A DNA stretch of 64,000 nucleotides from Clostridiales bacterium S5-A14a (GCA_000758905.1 JRNA01000016.1:124001-188000); one strand, 5' to 3'. Counted from the first letter of the stretch, positions 9,506-19,576 are shown. The notes: generated by a model from the sequence alone, not told the origin. Made by a program: numbers and translations.

Positions 9506-10804
9506 TTAATCTTCGCACTCCTCTTCTTCAGTCTTTTCTTTTGTTGCCGTGATTACCAGTTTAACCTTGTCAATTCTTCTCTCCTTGACTGAAGTAATAG
9601 TTATTTTGTACTTTCCGAAATCCATTTCCTTGCCCAGATCTGATTCTGTTGGTATCTCACCTAGATTGTCGATTATAAAACCTCCGATAGTCTCACTACT
9701 ATCTGACTCCAATATGATACCATAGTCCTCTTCAAGATCGTCAAGGCTGACATTTCCGTCAATCATGAATGTGTTTTCGTCTATTTTCTTGACTACATGT
9801 GCATCCTCGTCATATTCGTCATCAATGTCACCAACGATTTCCTCAACAATGTCCTCCATCGTCACAATGCCGCTGAACCCACCGTATTCGTCGATTAGCA
9901 CCGCAATGTGATTCTTTGTCTTCTGAAGTTCGAAGAATAGCGAGTCTATGTTTTTTGTTTCGGGCACAAAATAGGCCTCTCTGAGAATTTCTCTTATATC
10001 GACCTTATCAAAGCCAGTTTCCCTAGCCTTTATTAGATAATCCTTTATATTTAATATTCCAATAATATTATCATAATCATCCTCATACACAGGAATTCTG
10101 GAATATCGTAATTCCATTAACTTGTCAATGTATTCCGAAGTAGGCTCGAGTATATCAATCGCAAAAACATCGGTTCTAGGTGTCATGATCTCATAAGCAA
10201 GTTCATCATCAAAATTGAAGATGGAAGAAATCATCTTCCTGCCTTCTTCCTTAATTATTCCACTCTCCTTACCAACCTCGAGCATCGACATTACTTCATC
10301 TTCAGAAAAGAATTTATTTTCGATATCGATATCTTGTTTGAACAAAATAAGAATTATATTCACAATGGTTTTAGATATCCAGAACAAAGGAAGACTAATA
10401 ATTTGCAAACCATACACAAAATAGCAACATTTCAAGGCAATTCTTTCGCTGTGAAGTAGAGCTATTTTTGAAGACAACAGTATAGAAAATGTAACAACAA
10501 GTATTACCCACAAAATAGCAAGCAATTTAAAGTCATATGGCAGCTTCCACAATATTAAATATGAATAAGAAAAAATCAAAAGTGAAAATAGTTTGATAGA
10601 AAATTGATATTTAAGAGGTCTCTCAATGAGATTGATTGTAAAATCAAGTCTTCTTAAATATCTTTCATTCTCATCGGTGAAATTTTTTAGTCTACTTTGG
10701 CTTGTGCTGTCAAGTGCCGTCGTGAAACTTTGGAACAATCCAAGCAAAACTAAATTTATAAATAATATTATCAAATATCCGTATAAGTCGGGGTCAGATT
10801 TCAT
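9506..10804 (-). CDS. Membrane protein with CBS pair and CorC/HlyC domain
   Basis: 432 residues in the CNNM/CorC-HlyC group. The first 150 residues hold three to four hydrophobic segments in place of a clear DUF21 domain, followed by two CBS modules (about 200-320, with MTPRTDVFAID, RIPVYEDD and EYGGFSGIVTMEDIVEEI) and a C-terminal transporter-associated CorC_HlyC domain (SSETIGGFIIDNLG). Relatives act in magnesium or cobalt efflux, though old annotations call them haemolysins. The end is acidic (EEEECED). The start overlaps the previous gene's stop by four bases. Confidence 0.88.
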   Translation of the reverse strand: MKSDPDLYGYLIILFINLVLLGLFQSFTTALDSTSQSRLKNFTDENERYLRRLDFTINLIERPLKYQFSIKLFSLLIFSYSYLILWKLPYDFKLLAILWVILVVTFSILLSSKIALLHSERIALKCCYFVYGLQIISLPLFWISKTIVNIILILFKQDIDIENKFFSEDEVMSMLEVGKESGIIKEEGRKMISSIFNFDDELAYEIMTPRTDVFAIDILEPTSEYIDKLMELRYSRIPVYEDDYDNIIGILNIKDYLIKARETGFDKVDIREILREAYFVPETKNIDSLFFELQKTKNHIAVLIDEYGGFSGIVTMEDIVEEIVGDIDDEYDEDAHVVKKIDENTFMIDGNVSLDDLEEDYGIILESDSSETIGGFIIDNLGEIPTESDLGKEMDFGKYKITITSVKERRIDKVKLVITATKEKTEEEECED

Positions 10805-12030
10805 CTTTTTCTCCTTAAAAGAAAGTCCTTATTAACAGGAAAATTCATTTCTATATTTATCATCTGCTGTGCATGTGGTGCTGATTCAATTGCTTCACCT
10901 GTCTCCGCATCCAGCATTTTCTCAACCTTCATGGTGAAGTATTCTATGCCTGGTCCGAAAACTTCGATTTCATCTCCTACGTTTATTTTGTTCCTCTGCT
11001 CAACAAGTGCCATGGATGTACTTTCGTCATACTCTCTTAAAACGCCCAAAAAATCGTATTCACGTGAATATGCATTGGTCACATAATTTTGATCCTCGTT
11101 GTCAGGCTTGTCGAAGTAAAATCCAGTTGTAAATTCACGGTTGCTTGCTTTGTTGAGTTCTTCAAGCCAAGTATTGTCGAATTTATAATTATCAGGATCT
11201 GCAAGATATGAATCTATGGCCTTTCTGTATGCCCTTACAACCGTTGCGACATAAAACATGCTCTTCATTCGTCCCTCAATCTTGAGGGAGGTAATACCAG
11301 ATTTAATTATTTCGGGTATGTGTTCAATCATGCAGAGGTCCTTAGAATTCATAATATATGTTCCGCGTTCATCTTCTTCGATCGGATAGTAGACCCCTGG
11401 CCTCTTCTCCTCTACAAGTTGGTATTTCCAACGACATGGATGCGCACATTCTCCACGGTTTGCATCTCTTTCAATCATGAAGTTGCTCAGAAGGCATCTT
11501 CCAGAATATGATATGCACATAGCACCGTGAATGAACGCCTCAATTTCCATCTGACTGCCAATTTCGTCATAAATCTTTCTTATCTCATCAAATGAAAGCT
11601 CCCTGGCAAGTACAATTCGGCTAACACCCTGAGACTGCCAAAATTTCGCTGTCATGTAGTTAGTCATATTCGCCTGGGTTGAAAGATGAATTTCCGCATT
11701 TGGGATAACAGATTTTATCATGCTCAAAACACCAGGATCCGATACTATAAAAGCATCTATTGGAATGTCCTTTATTTTTTCAAGGTATTCCATAAAAGGT
11801 TTTACATCTTCATTGTGCGCAAAAATATTAGTTGTCAAATATGCCCTCTTGCCAAGATTATGAGCAAACTCAACGCCCTCTTTAATTTCATCTATATTCA
11901 AATTGCCAGCAGCAGATCTAAGGCTGAACATTTCTCCGCCAAAGTAAACTGCATCCGCACCATATATTAATGCTGTTTTTAACTTTTCTAAATCACCTGC
12001 AGGTGCCAAAAGTTCAATTTTATTCATCAA
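10801..12030 (-). CDS. trhP: U32-family tRNA 5-hydroxyuridine synthase
   Basis: 409 residues. Diagnostic features are the N-terminal LLAPAGDLEKLKTAL, the cysteine cluster around residues 165-195 (AMCISYSGRC and ECAHPCRW), and the long C-terminal beta domain. Formerly called peptidase U32 or collagenase. TrhP-type proteins use prephenate to hydroxylate wobble uridine 34 of tRNA. The next gene upstream, trmR, methylates that hydroxyl, so the pair likely makes 5-methoxyuridine. Bacillus has two U32 genes here (yrrN, yrrO); only the longer YrrO-like one is present. RlhA-type rRNA hydroxylation is the alternative, but context favours tRNA. Confidence 0.88.
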   Translation of the reverse strand: MMNKIELLAPAGDLEKLKTALIYGADAVYFGGEMFSLRSAAGNLNIDEIKEGVEFAHNLGKRAYLTTNIFAHNEDVKPFMEYLEKIKDIPIDAFIVSDPGVLSMIKSVIPNAEIHLSTQANMTNYMTAKFWQSQGVSRIVLARELSFDEIRKIYDEIGSQMEIEAFIHGAMCISYSGRCLLSNFMIERDANRGECAHPCRWKYQLVEEKRPGVYYPIEEDERGTYIMNSKDLCMIEHIPEIIKSGITSLKIEGRMKSMFYVATVVRAYRKAIDSYLADPDNYKFDNTWLEELNKASNREFTTGFYFDKPDNEDQNYVTNAYSREYDFLGVLREYDESTSMALVEQRNKINVGDEIEVFGPGIEYFTMKVEKMLDAETGEAIESAPHAQQMINIEMNFPVNKDFLLRRKR

Positions 12031-12688
12031 TTCTCCTATTTATCTTTGTTATGCTGATACCATCTCCAATCGACAAAATACTTGTTTCGGCATTCGGTAT
12101 GTCGCATATATAATTAACAAAATCTCGCATCTTTTTGATACTGGTTTTGTGCTTTTTATTTATTTCCTCTTCGGCTGTCATCCCCTTCATCAAAATATTA
12201 TCACAAATGATGACGGACCCCTCCTTTGTCAGCGGTAAAACTAGATCAAAGAACTCTCGATAATGGCTCTTAGCTGCATCGATAAAAACCAGATCGAATG
12301 GCTCTGTTTTCCAGTCACCATCTTCCTGAAGCATTTCAAGAAATTCAACGGCATCTGAATGCGCAACGAAAATATTCTCCATTTTTGAATGCTCTTTGAC
12401 ATTTGTCTTGGCCTTTTCCCACATATCATCATCTCTCTCAACAGAGAGTACAGCTGCCTCTGGCAGAAGATATGAGAAATAAAGGGCTGAATAGCCTATA
12501 GCTGCACCTATTTCAAGTATCTTCTTAGGCTTAATCAGAGGAAGAATTGTCCCAAGAAACATTTCAGTTTCTCTTAATATGATTGGCACATGTTCTCGTT
12601 CGCCTTCTTCACGGAGTAGCGCCATTTGAGGATTTACAGGTTTATAATACTTTTCTATGTAATTATTTACAGATTCGATTCTAATCAT
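12020..12688 (-). CDS. trmR: tRNA 5-hydroxyuridine methyltransferase
   Basis: 222 residues in the caffeoyl-CoA/catechol O-methyltransferase fold. SAM motif I reads ILEIGAAIGYSALYFS near residue 60; VFIDAAKSHYREFFDL and ICDNILMKG carry the metal-binding aspartates. In Bacillus TrmR (YrrM) converts 5-hydroxyuridine at tRNA position 34 to 5-methoxyuridine. The surrounding order mltG-trmR-trhP matches Bacillus yrrL-yrrM-yrrN-yrrO, which is the main support for this specific role over a generic small-molecule O-methyltransferase. It overlaps trhP by 11 bases. Confidence 0.88.
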   Translation of the reverse strand: MIRIESVNNYIEKYYKPVNPQMALLREEGEREHVPIILRETEMFLGTILPLIKPKKILEIGAAIGYSALYFSYLLPEAAVLSVERDDDMWEKAKTNVKEHSKMENIFVAHSDAVEFLEMLQEDGDWKTEPFDLVFIDAAKSHYREFFDLVLPLTKEGSVIICDNILMKGMTAEEEINKKHKTSIKKMRDFVNYICDIPNAETSILSIGDGISITKINRRIDE

Positions 12689-12693
12689 TTCAC

Positions 12694-13731
12694 TTATTTG
12701 CCACTCTTTTCAAGTGCATCGTAGTATTTTTCTTTGTCTTTGAGGAATTTCTCATAATCTGAAGAGTATTCCATGCTACCGTCGAGCTTTGAACTTACAA
12801 CAAAATAAATGTATTTTGTTTTCTCGGGATTTGCAGCGGCCTTGATTGATGCCATTCCAGGATTGCAGATCGGTCCTGGTGGCAGTCCCTCGTGAATGTA
12901 CGTATTGTAATCAGAAGAAATTTCTGTATCTGCAATCGATAATACCGGTTTATCCTCCTTCAGTAGATACTGTACTGTCGAGCACATCTGCAGCTTCATG
13001 TTTTTTCCTAATCTATTGTATATAACTCCTGCAACCAGTGGTCTTTCATCACTTTTAACAGCTTCTCTTTCAACAATAGAAGCAACAGTCATAATTTCCT
13101 CAAGCGATTTATCTGATTTTTTTGTTATTTTTTTAATTTCATTATTATATTTTTTTTCAAAGTTATCCAAGCATGCCTTTATTATATCTTGAGCTGTGGT
13201 ATGTTCTGAAAAAGAATATGTGTCAGGATACAAGTAGCCTTCATATCTTTCTATTCCGCTTATGTCATTTGGTAAAAATGAATAGTCAAAATTTCCATTT
13301 TTAAGTTCATTCTCAAATTCTGACTGAGTGCAAATTCCCTTTTCTTCAAGCCTTTTCCCAATTTTATATATGCTAAATCCCTCAGGTATTGTGACAGTAT
13401 TCTTATTATCAATTCCCTTAATTATCACAGATGCAATTTCAGATGGTTTCATCGATTTATTAAAACTATATTCTCCAGATTTAAATTTACCATCATATCC
13501 CTTTATCTTGGAAAGTATCTTAAACTTAAACGCGCTATCTATTACAGATTTCTCCTCAAGTATATTTGCAATATCTGAGGTCGCAGAACCTCGTGGAATT
13601 ACAACTGAGACAGATTCATTACTTGAAGGATCCATAGGTTTATCTAAGTTTATGAATCCGATAAACATCATAATAATTATAGCTAATATAACTATAAGAA
13701 TTATAAAAGTGCTTTTTTTGCCTTTACTCAT
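12694..13731 (-). CDS. mltG: Endolytic murein transglycosylase MltG
   Basis: About 345 residues: a short lysine-rich cytoplasmic end, one membrane helix (about residues 7-27) and an extracellular YceG domain. The catalytic glutamate lies in ASIVEREA, followed by RPLVAGVIYNRL and the LPPGPICNPG block typical of the family. MltG cuts nascent glycan strands and so sets their length at the membrane. The ATG at 13729-13731 has GGAG six bases before it; the longer reading adds 13 residues without a site. It is five bases before trmR. The gene contains a close inverted pair of the ACAAAATA motif at 12800-12819. Confidence 0.94.
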   Translation of the reverse strand: MSKGKKSTFIILIVILAIIIMMFIGFINLDKPMDPSSNESVSVVIPRGSATSDIANILEEKSVIDSAFKFKILSKIKGYDGKFKSGEYSFNKSMKPSEIASVIIKGIDNKNTVTIPEGFSIYKIGKRLEEKGICTQSEFENELKNGNFDYSFLPNDISGIERYEGYLYPDTYSFSEHTTAQDIIKACLDNFEKKYNNEIKKITKKSDKSLEEIMTVASIVEREAVKSDERPLVAGVIYNRLGKNMKLQMCSTVQYLLKEDKPVLSIADTEISSDYNTYIHEGLPPGPICNPGMASIKAAANPEKTKYIYFVVSSKLDGSMEYSSDYEKFLKDKEKYYDALEKSGK

Positions 13732-13794
13732 ATTATTCTCCATAGATAATATTTTAGTTTTTGAATACAATAAAAATTTATTTACGTAAAAATA

Positions 13795-13814
13795 AGGGAC
13801 GTTCTTACGTCCCT
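13795..13814 (-). terminator. Intrinsic terminator after efp
   Basis: A seven-base-pair stem (AGGGACG / CGTCCCT) with a six-base loop, followed on the minus strand by TTATTTTTA. It sits directly after the efp stop and before mltG, so efp appears to be its own unit. Confidence 0.8.
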
Positions 13815-13822
13815 AGTAAATC

Positions 13823-14383
13823 TTATTTTGCTCTTCCTAGGTATTCACCTGTTCGAGTATCTATCTGTATGTTTTCGCCCTCATCGATAAAGATAGGAAC
13901 CTGTACAACTGCTCCAGTCTCCATCGTCGCTGGCTTGGTAACATTTGTTGCTGTATCACCCTTAACTCCTGGTTCAGTTTCCACTACCTTCAATATGACT
14001 GAATTAGGTGGCTCAACTAGAAACGCAACACCCTTATAGAACTTAAGCGTGGCTTCGTCATTTTCTCTAAGATACAAAATAGCATCTTCCATCTGTTCCT
14101 TACTGATTGGAATTTGATCATATGTCTCTGTATCCATGAAGTAATAAAGATCTCCATCGCTATACAGGTATTGCATAACTTTGGTTTCGATATGAGCCTT
14201 AGGGAATTTGTCACTCGGGTTAAAAGCTTCTTCTCTAGTAGCTCCAGTTAAGATGTTCTTGTACTTTGTTCTTACAAAGGCAGCACCTTTGCCGGGTTTA
14301 ACGTGCTGAAAATCCAATACAACATATGGATCCCCATTCATTTCGAAAGTTATGCCTTTTCTAAAATCACCTGCTGATATCAT
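13823..14383 (-). CDS. efp: Translation elongation factor P
   Basis: 186 residues with the three beta-barrel domains of EF-P, which frees ribosomes stalled at proline runs. The tip of domain I carries the loop [14 protein letters not shown], with the lysine at about residue 32 that is post-translationally modified in many bacteria. The C-terminal block [17 protein letters not shown]...[11 protein letters not shown] is characteristic. RBS AAGGAG is ahead of the ATG. A clear promoter lies about 60-80 bases upstream (14438-14466) and a terminator follows, so this is probably a single-gene unit. Confidence 0.97.
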   Translation of the reverse strand: MISAGDFRKGITFEMNGDPYVVLDFQHVKPGKGAAFVRTKYKNILTGATREEAFNPSDKFPKAHIETKVMQYLYSDGDLYYFMDTETYDQIPISKEQMEDAILYLRENDEATLKFYKGVAFLVEPPNSVILKVVETEPGVKGDTATNVTKPATMETGAVVQVPIFIDEGENIQIDTRTGEYLGRAK

Positions 14384-14437
14384 TATCTAATTATCTCCTT
14401 TTTAAAATTGCGAATAATCACGCTGATTCATCAATAT

Positions 14438-14466
14438 ATTATAGCAAAAAACACTGTTTTGTGCAA
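14438..14466 (-). promoter_or_regulatory. efp promoter with inverted repeat in the spacer
   Basis: Read on the minus strand: -35 TTGCAC (14466-14461), 17-base spacer, -10 TATAAT (14443-14438). The spacer contains AAAACAGTGTTTT, an odd-centred inverted repeat. The yebC promoter at 37208-37236 has nearly the same element in the same place. Sigma-A type by sequence; the operator role is inference. Confidence 0.75.
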
Positions 14467-14476
14467 ATCTGGAACC

Positions 14477-14812
14477 CTACTGTTCACCTATTCCCATGAC
14501 TTCTCCGAGAATTTTGTAAACATCATTCATCATGATAGAAAATCTCATTTCTGCCTGCATATACTGGGCTGCGAGAGGGTCCTGCATTATTATTGCATAT
14601 AACTCTTGAACTTTTGCTTGAAAATCTTCTCCCAATTCTTCGCCTGTTAATGTCTTAGCCTGAAGTTCAAGCTGTTTCTGCTGAAAGTCCGCAACGATTT
14701 TTGCAAGTTCATCATTCTTGTCCAGAATTTCCTTCTGTGCCTGATACTGCTTAAACTCTTCTGACTCTTTTATCGCCTGAGCAAGCCCATGCGCCTGATC
14801 ATATACGTTCAT
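14477..14812 (-). CDS. YlbF/YmcA family regulator
   Basis: 111 residues, all-helical, matching the YlbF/YmcA (DUF964) family: N-terminal VYDQAHGLAQAIKESEEFKQY followed by a central helix with DEL and a hydrophobic C-terminal helix. In Bacillus, YlbF, YmcA and YaaT form an iron-sulphur complex that guides RNase Y during mRNA maturation and so affects competence and biofilm formation. Here it lies downstream of RNase J, about 100 bases away, giving a second hint of an RNA-decay role. Which of the two paralogues it represents cannot be told. Confidence 0.87.
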   Translation of the reverse strand: MNVYDQAHGLAQAIKESEEFKQYQAQKEILDKNDELAKIVADFQQKQLELQAKTLTGEELGEDFQAKVQELYAIIMQDPLAAQYMQAEMRFSIMMNDVYKILGEVMGIGEQ

Positions 14813-14915
14813 AAATCCTCCTAAAATATTTTTATAAACTTATTTTCGATTGTAAAATATATCTTCAAAATTATTGAGTAATAATTATCTTCTTAATAAT
14901 TATCCTATTGAACCC

Positions 14916-16619
14916 CTACCTCCATACCTCCATTATGATTGGAATAATCATTGGATGACGTTTTGTTTTTTGGAAAAGATAGTTCTTCATATTCTCCTTT
15001 AGTTTTGTCTTCAGCGAATTAACATCGGTAACGCCAGATAATACGGCATCTCTTATAATCTTAGCTGCTTTAGCCCTCATCTCCTCGATGAATACAGCGT
15101 TCTCCTTGACGTATATAAACCCATTTGTTGTAAGTTCAGGGCCATTGATTATTTCACCAGTATTTCCATCTATGCAAACGCTTATGGAAATCAGTCCTGC
15201 TTCTGAAAGTTGCTTCCTTTCTTTAAGCACGACGTTTCCTACGTCACCTACGCCAAGTCCATCAACAAGTATATCTTCAGCCGATGCCACTTTAGTTTTT
15301 ACAGTAACTTTTTTATTGTCTATGCACAGCTGATCTCCATTGTCAAGTATATGTATGTCCCTTCTCTTCATGCCCAAACTCTCTGCAAGTTCAGCATGTT
15401 TAATTAGGTGCCTTGTCTCTCCATGAACCGGCATAAAGTGTTTTGGTCTAATCAGCGAATGCATGATTTTCAATTCTTCTTGGCAAGCGTGGCCAGATAC
15501 GTGTATATCTGCAATATCATGATATATTACATTAGCACCCTTTTCATAGAGTTTGTTTACTACATTTGAAACGGTCTTTTCATTTCCAGGAACTGGCGTC
15601 GATGAAAATATCACAGTATCGTTTTTCTTGATCTTAACATTTCTATGCTCATCATTTGCCATTCTTGAAAGCGCCGCCATCGGCTCCCCTTGGCTACCCG
15701 TCGTAATTACTATAAGTTCATTGTCTTTGTAATTCTTTGTATTCTTCAGGTCAACAAAATAGTTTTCTGGTACATTTAAATACCCTAGATCGCTAGCAAG
15801 CTTAACGACATTATCCATACTCCTGCCGGACACAGCGATTTTTCTATGATGTCTTACCGCGAGGTTCATTATTTTCTGAACTCTATGAACATTTGATGAA
15901 AATGTAGCAATAATTATTCTTCCTTTTACCTGCCTGAAAATGCCTTCTAGAGTTTCTCCAACAACCTTTTCAGATCTTGTAAATCCTGGCTTAATTGCAT
16001 TGGTACTATCAGCTAAAAGCAGGTCTACACCCTCATCTCCAATTTCTGCTAGCCTTCCAAAATCCATAGGCTCACCATCAACAGGTGTATAATCCACTTT
16101 AAAATCACCGGTGTGGAATATTTTCGCAGAAGGTGTTTTGATAAACAGTGATACAGCGTCTGCAATAGAGTGCGTAGCCCTAATCGGCTCAATCTTAAAT
16201 GAACCAATCTTAAATTCTTTACCAGCAGTTATGATATGGTTCTTTGCAGTAAGTCTATGCTCTTTAAGTTTATTGCCTACAAGTCCTAAAGTTAGCTTTG
16301 TCCCGTAAAGTGGCACATCCACCATCTTCAAAAGATAAGGAATAGCTCCGATATGGTCTTCATGACCATGAGTTATAACAAGCCCCTTGAGTTTTTCCTG
16401 ATTATCGAGTATATATTGAAAATCTGGTATTACAATATCAATACCCAGCATTTCATTTTCCGGGAAAGAAAGCCCGCAGTCTATGAGAATCATTTCATCC
16501 CCATATTCAACAACGGTCAAATTTTTACCGATTTCGTTTAGTCCTCCCAAGGGGGTAATTTTTAAATTTTTTGTTTCTTGATTTCTTCTTCTATTCAACT
16601 TTAAAATATCCCTCCTCAT
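14916..16619 (-). CDS. rnj: Ribonuclease J
   Basis: 567 residues, a metallo-beta-lactamase/beta-CASP ribonuclease with both endonuclease and 5'-3' exonuclease activity in mRNA decay and rRNA maturation. The zinc motif HGHEDHIGAIPYL is near residue 80, followed by HTGDFKVDYTPVDG, the beta-CASP region with FSSNVHRVQ, and HVSGHACQEEL with the terminal MPVHGE block. A basic C-terminal end is visible. Only one RNase J gene is present in this window, so J1 versus J2 is not decided. Confidence 0.95.
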   Translation of the reverse strand: MRRDILKLNRRRNQETKNLKITPLGGLNEIGKNLTVVEYGDEMILIDCGLSFPENEMLGIDIVIPDFQYILDNQEKLKGLVITHGHEDHIGAIPYLLKMVDVPLYGTKLTLGLVGNKLKEHRLTAKNHIITAGKEFKIGSFKIEPIRATHSIADAVSLFIKTPSAKIFHTGDFKVDYTPVDGEPMDFGRLAEIGDEGVDLLLADSTNAIKPGFTRSEKVVGETLEGIFRQVKGRIIIATFSSNVHRVQKIMNLAVRHHRKIAVSGRSMDNVVKLASDLGYLNVPENYFVDLKNTKNYKDNELIVITTGSQGEPMAALSRMANDEHRNVKIKKNDTVIFSSTPVPGNEKTVSNVVNKLYEKGANVIYHDIADIHVSGHACQEELKIMHSLIRPKHFMPVHGETRHLIKHAELAESLGMKRRDIHILDNGDQLCIDNKKVTVKTKVASAEDILVDGLGVGDVGNVVLKERKQLSEAGLISISVCIDGNTGEIINGPELTTNGFIYVKENAVFIEEMRAKAAKIIRDAVLSGVTDVNSLKTKLKENMKNYLFQKTKRHPMIIPIIMEVWR

Positions 16620-16680
16620 TTAATAAAGTTTCTAAAATTCCGACTCCTATTGCCTATCCGGAGTACAAGAGTTTTATATA

Positions 16681-19173
16681 TTATTTTACAACAATGTTAA
16701 CAAGTCTTCCTGGTATTGGAATGACCTTTATAACATTTTTACCTTCAATATGTGCAATAACATTCTCATTTGCCATTACAAAGTCTTCAAGACCTTTTTT
16801 GTCGAGTTTTGAGTCTACCATCAACTTTTCCTTGATTTTGCCGTTGATCTGCACTACAATTTCAACCTCGTCACGTTCTAATGCCGATTCGTCGTAACTA
16901 GGCCATGGCTGATCCCCCAATCTTCCAGAATCAAAGCTTTCCCACATCTCTTCTGCGATATGAGGTGCGAAAGGATATAACAAAATAACAACATTCTTAA
17001 CAGCATCAACTAGTAAATCAGTTCGCGCATGGTCGAGTTCCTTGTACCTATAACATTCGTTTACCAATTCCATGATTGAACTTATTGCAGTGTTGAAATT
17101 GAATCTGCCGCCGGCATCCTCTGTAACTTTCTTGATTGCAGCATTCATCATTAAAAGCAATTCCTTATCGTCGGAATTTTTCTTGTCATCCTGCGCCTTG
17201 GAATTGTTTTGTTCATCATTGATTCTTTCAACAGTTTCTATAGCAAGTCTGTAAACGCGGTTCAAGAATCTGTAGCTACCTTCAACGCCTTCGTCCGACC
17301 AGTCTAATTCTTTTTCAGGCGGTGCAGCAAACAAAATAAAGAGTCTGGCAGTATCGGCACCATATTTTTTTATGATTTCATCTGGTGAAACGACATTTCC
17401 AATTGATTTGCTCATCTTCTTGCCATCTTTATTAACCATGCCCTGTGTCAGCAATCTCTTGAACGGTTCATCGTTTGATACAAGACCAAGATCTCTAAAC
17501 ACCTTTTGGAAAAATCTAGAATATAACAGATGCAAAATAGCATGCTCAACTCCACCGATATACTGATCAACAGACATCCAGTAGTCGGTCTTTTCCTTTG
17601 AAAATGGCATATTCTCGTTGTGTGGATCGCAGTATCTCAAGAAATACCAGGATGAGTCAAGGAATGTATCCATAGTATCAAGTTCTCTCTTAGCATCCCC
17701 ACCACAAACTGGGCATTTGCAGTTTGCAAAATCCTTTGATGTAGCTAGAGGTGATTCACCCTTACCTGTAAACTCAACATCCTTTGGCAACAAAATAGGT
17801 AGGTTTTCTTCTTTTTCTGGAACCCATCCGCATTTTGGACAATTAATCATTGGAATTGGAGTTCCCCAATATCTCTGCCTTGAAATAAGCCAGTCTCTAA
17901 GTCTATAGTTTATTGTTTTCTTTCCTATACCTTTTTCAGTTATATAGTCTATAACTTTTTCAATTGCTTCTCTATTATCAAGACCATTAAATTCACCTGA
18001 ATTTATCATCTTGCCCTCAGCCACAAAAGATTCAGTAAGGTTGTTTACATTTATATTTGAATCATTAGGCTCAACTACAGGTACGATATCAAGGTTAAAT
18101 TTTTTTGCAAAGTCAAAGTCTCTCTGGTCATGGGCTGGAACGGCCATTATAGCACCAGTCCCATATCCCATCAGAACATAGTCTGAAATGAATATAGGAA
18201 TTTCCTTGCCTGTAATTGGATTAACAGCATATCTACCAATAAAAACACCCGTTTTCTCAGCAACGGTTGAAGAACGCTCAATATCATTCTTATGTGAAAC
18301 CTCTTCAATATAATCAAGAGCTGTCTTCTCTTCAGGTCTTCCCTTAATTAGATCCTTTACAAATGGATGCTCAGGCGAAATAACCATATATGTGACACCA
18401 AATACAGTGTCTGCTCTGGTAGTAAAAACCTTAAGTTTTTCATCAAAATCAACTATATCAAAGGAAATCTCTGCACCTATAGATTTGCCAATCCAGTTCT
18501 TCTGCATTGTCTTAACCTTATCAGGCCAGTCTTCTAATTTGTCGAGATCCTTAAGCAGTTCATCCGCATAATCGGTAATTTTTAAATACCACTGAGAGAG
18601 ATTTTTCTTACCAACGGTTGATTTACAGCGCTCGCATTCTCCATTGACAACCTGCTCATTTGCAAGAACTGTCTTACAGCTCGGACACCAATTAACTGGA
18701 TTTTCCTTCTTATAAGCAAGACCCTTCTTGTAGAACTGTATAAAAATCCATTGCATCCATCTATAGTATTCAGGTCTGCAAGTGCTCACTTCCCTATCCC
18801 AATCATAAGAAAATCCAAGTTTGTCGAGTTGCTCCTCCATTTCTTTTGTGTTTTTCTCTGTCCATTCGGAAGGCTCAACATTGTTTTTTATTGCCGCATT
18901 TTCTGCTGGCAGTCCAAAAGAGTCAAATCCCATAGGATGAAGGACATTAAAGCCCTGCATTTTCTTGATTCTTGCAATTGCATCTCCTATTGAGTAATTT
19001 CTAACATGCCCCATATGGAGTTTGCCTGATGGATATGGGAACATCTCTAAAACATAATATTTTTCTTTCGAAAAATCATCCTCAGTCTTAAATGTTTTCT
19101 CATCCTGCCAGATTTTCTGCCACTTATCTTCTATTTTCTTAAAATCGTATTTCACGTCTCTATGAACACTCAT
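16681..19173 (-). CDS. leuS: Leucyl-tRNA synthetase
   Basis: 830 residues, full length for bacterial LeuRS. The class I signatures are [15 protein letters not shown] (HIGH, about residue 43-57) and [10 protein letters not shown] (KMSKS, late catalytic domain). The editing domain (CP1) is present, with [13 protein letters not shown] Cys-rich zinc-like knuckle [12 protein letters not shown]...CERC is seen near residue 160 and a second CPKCGW/CPVCGG pair near 435-480. No T-box leader is visible; upstream only 50 bases separate it from rsfS, so it is read through from the nadD-yqeK-rsfS group. Confidence 0.97.
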   Translation of the reverse strand: MSVHRDVKYDFKKIEDKWQKIWQDEKTFKTEDDFSKEKYYVLEMFPYPSGKLHMGHVRNYSIGDAIARIKKMQGFNVLHPMGFDSFGLPAENAAIKNNVEPSEWTEKNTKEMEEQLDKLGFSYDWDREVSTCRPEYYRWMQWIFIQFYKKGLAYKKENPVNWCPSCKTVLANEQVVNGECERCKSTVGKKNLSQWYLKITDYADELLKDLDKLEDWPDKVKTMQKNWIGKSIGAEISFDIVDFDEKLKVFTTRADTVFGVTYMVISPEHPFVKDLIKGRPEEKTALDYIEEVSHKNDIERSSTVAEKTGVFIGRYAVNPITGKEIPIFISDYVLMGYGTGAIMAVPAHDQRDFDFAKKFNLDIVPVVEPNDSNINVNNLTESFVAEGKMINSGEFNGLDNREAIEKVIDYITEKGIGKKTINYRLRDWLISRQRYWGTPIPMINCPKCGWVPEKEENLPILLPKDVEFTGKGESPLATSKDFANCKCPVCGGDAKRELDTMDTFLDSSWYFLRYCDPHNENMPFSKEKTDYWMSVDQYIGGVEHAILHLLYSRFFQKVFRDLGLVSNDEPFKRLLTQGMVNKDGKKMSKSIGNVVSPDEIIKKYGADTARLFILFAAPPEKELDWSDEGVEGSYRFLNRVYRLAIETVERINDEQNNSKAQDDKKNSDDKELLLMMNAAIKKVTEDAGGRFNFNTAISSIMELVNECYRYKELDHARTDLLVDAVKNVVILLYPFAPHIAEEMWESFDSGRLGDQPWPSYDESALERDEVEIVVQINGKIKEKLMVDSKLDKKGLEDFVMANENVIAHIEGKNVIKVIPIPGRLVNIVVK

Positions 19174-19225
19174 AAATTACTATTACCTCTCTTATATTTT
19201 GTCTAAATTCATTCATATATTTGGA

Positions 19226-19576
19226 CTAAATCCACTCAGACACATCAAGCGTATCGCAGTCACCCCAAACTTTTTCAATGTTGTACTTTTCTCTGGAGTC
19301 CTCTGTGAGCACATTAACAACTACATCAAGATAGTCCATGAGGAGCCAATCTGAGTTTTGCTTTCCTTCAATTGCTCTTGGCATAAGATCATATTTAGCA
19401 ATCTTATCTTCAACCTCATCAACCAAAGCGTTCAACTGTCTTATTGATCCGCCTGTCGCCAAAACAAGATAGTCAGCAAACGATGATTTTTCTCTCACAT
19501 CAATAACCATAATGTTGACCGCCTTCTTATCGCTCAGCGCCCTTACAGCTTCTTCCACTATCTTTAAACTATCCAT
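19226..19576 (-). CDS. rsfS: Ribosome silencing factor
   Basis: 116 residues matching RsfS (Iojap): VEEAVRALSDKKAVNIMVIDVREKSSFADYLVLATG and DWLLMDYLDVVVNVL are hallmark blocks. It binds ribosomal protein L14 and blocks subunit joining when nutrients fall. Its start overlaps the yqeK stop by one base, part of the conserved nadD-yqeK-rsfS order. Confidence 0.95.
   Translation of the reverse strand: MDSLKIVEEAVRALSDKKAVNIMVIDVREKSSFADYLVLATGGSIRQLNALVDEVEDKIAKYDLMPRAIEGKQNSDWLLMDYLDVVVNVLTEDSREKYNIEKVWGDCDTLDVSEWI

Noticed and set aside
14444-14460. LexA-type SOS box in the efp and yebC promoter spacers
   Set aside because: The GAAC and GTTT halves are separated by three bases, not the four needed, and the genes are not SOS genes.
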